Below, one piece after another: positions 62,676-64,000 of a DNA stretch of 64,000 nucleotides. Source of the DNA: Craspedostauros australis (taxonomy: Eukaryota > Bacillariophyta > Bacillariophyceae > Mastogloiales > Achnanthaceae). A program made the position numbers and the translations under genes. Positions within the stretch are counted from its first letter, which is position 1; each line of letters starts with the position of its first letter. The notes beneath the pieces were generated by a model that was not told the DNA's origin, did not search any database, and worked only from the letters and a program-made list of their open reading frames with translations. Location: the NCBI GenBank assembly GCA_026770025.1, contig JAMXDE010000016.1:558001-622000 (forward strand), in the 5' to 3' direction.

Positions 62676-64000
62676 ATGAGCATCCGTCTCCCTCAATCTT
62701 CCTCCAGTGCTGACAAAGATGCAACACCACCAGAAACAGGTTTCCATCCTCTCCGCCATCCCATGCCCCCACATGTATCTGCCATGGTTCCACCTGCAAC
62801 TGCTCCGTCACCTCACTCTCCTCGCAACCCCAACTGCAGCCATGCTTCTGTGGCTGCTCACAGTCATGGCTTGGATGTTGCAAGCGCAGATGATGATGAT
62901 GTCAGCCATCGCAGTGACAGTGATCATGCCAACAAAGGGTCCATTCTTGTTGAAGACTCTTTGCAGTTTGGGGTGCTCCCTTCGAACAAGGCTGCTCATA
63001 GTCATCGAGTAGTCATCCCACCTTCAGAGAACTCTTCCCGGGGTATTCTTGAGTGGAGTGTGCTCAGCCCCAACCTTCACAGGACACGCATGACCTGCAG
63101 TGAGGCACATGACTTCAGTCTCCTCAATGCACGGTCTGAGGTGCAGTGCACCCGCAGCAACGTCCTCCAACTATTGCACCATCGTCCTCCATCCGTGCCA
63201 ACCATGAACGATTTGGTTCAACACCTCTTGGGCCCCTCCTCAGTTGTCTTTCTCACTGCGATGGGGCCAGAGGCATTTGGGCTGACCTACACTGAGTATC
63301 TTGAACTCCTCTATGGATTCTGTGAGCAGATGCTTCTGAGTTCAACAGTGAAGGGAATGTACGAGTCGCCTGAAACACGGATGCTGCCAAATTTCCCATC
63401 GCGAGATTCCTACATGGCAATTTGGAGTCGCATTGAACAGAACGGCGCACCAGACAACTACACTGGCCATCAATTCCTTTGGGTGGACCTAGAGAATGCG
63501 GTGAATACTACGTTGAAAACTATCTGCCTTGCACGTGGAAAGTTCCATCGTATGGTCACCTTGGACGACGACAAAGTACATTGTCAGACTCGGGGTGAAA
63601 AGAGCTGCCTCTTGGGTCAGCGACATGTGCAATGTAATCGCGACGGGTAAGTTGCCGCTGCCAATTTGTGATGACTACTGACCGTTGCAATACGATCGTG
63701 TTACTAACATTCTCTTCTCTGCATCTATTGCTCCTTCTTCCGTTTGCAGATTTACTTTGAATACATTGGTGCATACAGCGTCGGGATTGGTGGTTGGAGT
63801 CGCTGCCTCCCGTGATGGAGTTGTCAATGATAGTACTAACATACTAGGACAACTAGCCCAAGCAGATGGTCGTCTCCGCAATGTCACCATATTGTGTGAC
63901 CGAGGCTACAATTCTGAAGAGCTGGCTACAGACCTGATGAGCAAACATGCCGACATCGAAGGGACGCAGAAGCGCAGCCCACACATCCCATTCACATACA
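62676..64000 (+). CDS. DDE-type transposase, spliced, C-terminus outside the window
   Basis: ATG at 62676 (MSIRLPQSSSSADKD). Exon 1 is 62676-63646, exon 2 begins at 63750; the intron has GTAAGT and TTGCAG, phase 2. The join gives NRDG then FTLNTLVHTASGLVVGVAAS. The first ~100 residues are Ser/Pro/His-rich and disordered. A folded region follows (SSVVFLTAMGPEAFGLTY; YMAIWSRIEQNGAP). Acidic residues that could be the catalytic pair are D297-D299 (MVTLDDDKVHCQ) and D374 (VTILCDRGYNSEELA), a 'DRGY' block I associate with IS4-like or PiggyBac-related eukaryotic transposases. The third carboxylate would lie to the right. An upstream in-frame stretch to 62394 has no ATG. The subfamily is not resolved. 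Confidence 0.7.

Larger units (their letters stand above)
62315..64000 (+). mobile_element. Cut-and-paste DNA transposon inserted in the LINE, right end outside the window
   Basis: The left boundary is set by the break in the ORF2 reading of the LINE. Just inside are a perfect 17-bp hairpin and a third copy of the same 14-mer (62330-62412), followed by a transposase gene at 62676. Exact terminal bases and target duplication cannot be fixed without the other end. The superfamily is not decided; the transposase looks DDE-type. Confidence 0.75.

Noticed and set aside
1..64000. tRNA, rRNA genes or CRISPR arrays
   Set aside because: No cloverleaf-like A/B box pairs or rRNA sequence noticed, and the tandem repeats found have no spacer structure. 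A covariance search was not possible.

Overview
This is eukaryotic nuclear DNA, most likely from a diatom or a close photosynthetic stramenopile. Genes lie on both strands, many carry GT-AG introns of about 100-560 bp, and codon use is mixed. Three signs point to a plastid-bearing heterokont. A tyrosine-phosphatase-like protein begins with a signal-peptide-like segment ending in an AFAP motif. An ADP/ATP translocase of the plastid/parasite type has an STAF-type presequence. The Ty1/copia element has the DSHAD protease and integrase style that I associate with diatom (CoDi) copia elements. The species itself is inferred, not shown.

Positions 1-48000 are ordinary gene space. In order they hold: eIF3b (minus, runs off the left edge); a two-exon acidic protein of unknown function; a proteasome beta-2-type (PSMB2) subunit with unusual extensions, divergent from a JmjC ribosomal-oxygenase-like gene; PI31/PSMF1 proteasome regulator; a myristoylatable EF-hand protein with an F-x-F-rich tail; then a large inverted, head-to-head pair of paralogues (15907-19394 minus, 23493-27474 plus). 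These join a phytanoyl-CoA-dioxygenase-like domain to membrane helices and Tudor-like tails, and flank a glutamine/glycine-rich zinc-ribbon protein. Further right are a TMEM97/EXPERA membrane protein, a TPR-like protein, the plastid-targeted phosphatase, an acidic protein with two FSF-x-[DE]-W motifs, the nucleotide transporter, a membrane RING-H2 protein and a myristoylatable AGC kinase.

From about 50030 to the right edge the window is a nest of mobile elements. A full-length, apparently very young Ty1/copia element (50035-56670) has LTRs that read as identical, and Gag and Pol in the same frame separated by one UGA. Next to it lies a non-LTR (LINE-type) element with an 863-residue ORF1 overlapping ORF2 by ATGA. 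Its ORF2 is broken inside the reverse transcriptase by a cut-and-paste DNA transposon (about 62315 to beyond 64000). That transposon carries a perfect 17-bp hairpin near its end and an intron-containing DDE-type transposase.

Gene models for spliced genes were built by eye from donor/acceptor sites, reading-frame phase and, for the paralogous pair, mutual comparison. All starts quoted are ATG codons. Long spacers were read in both directions and, where stated, hold nothing I can support as a gene.
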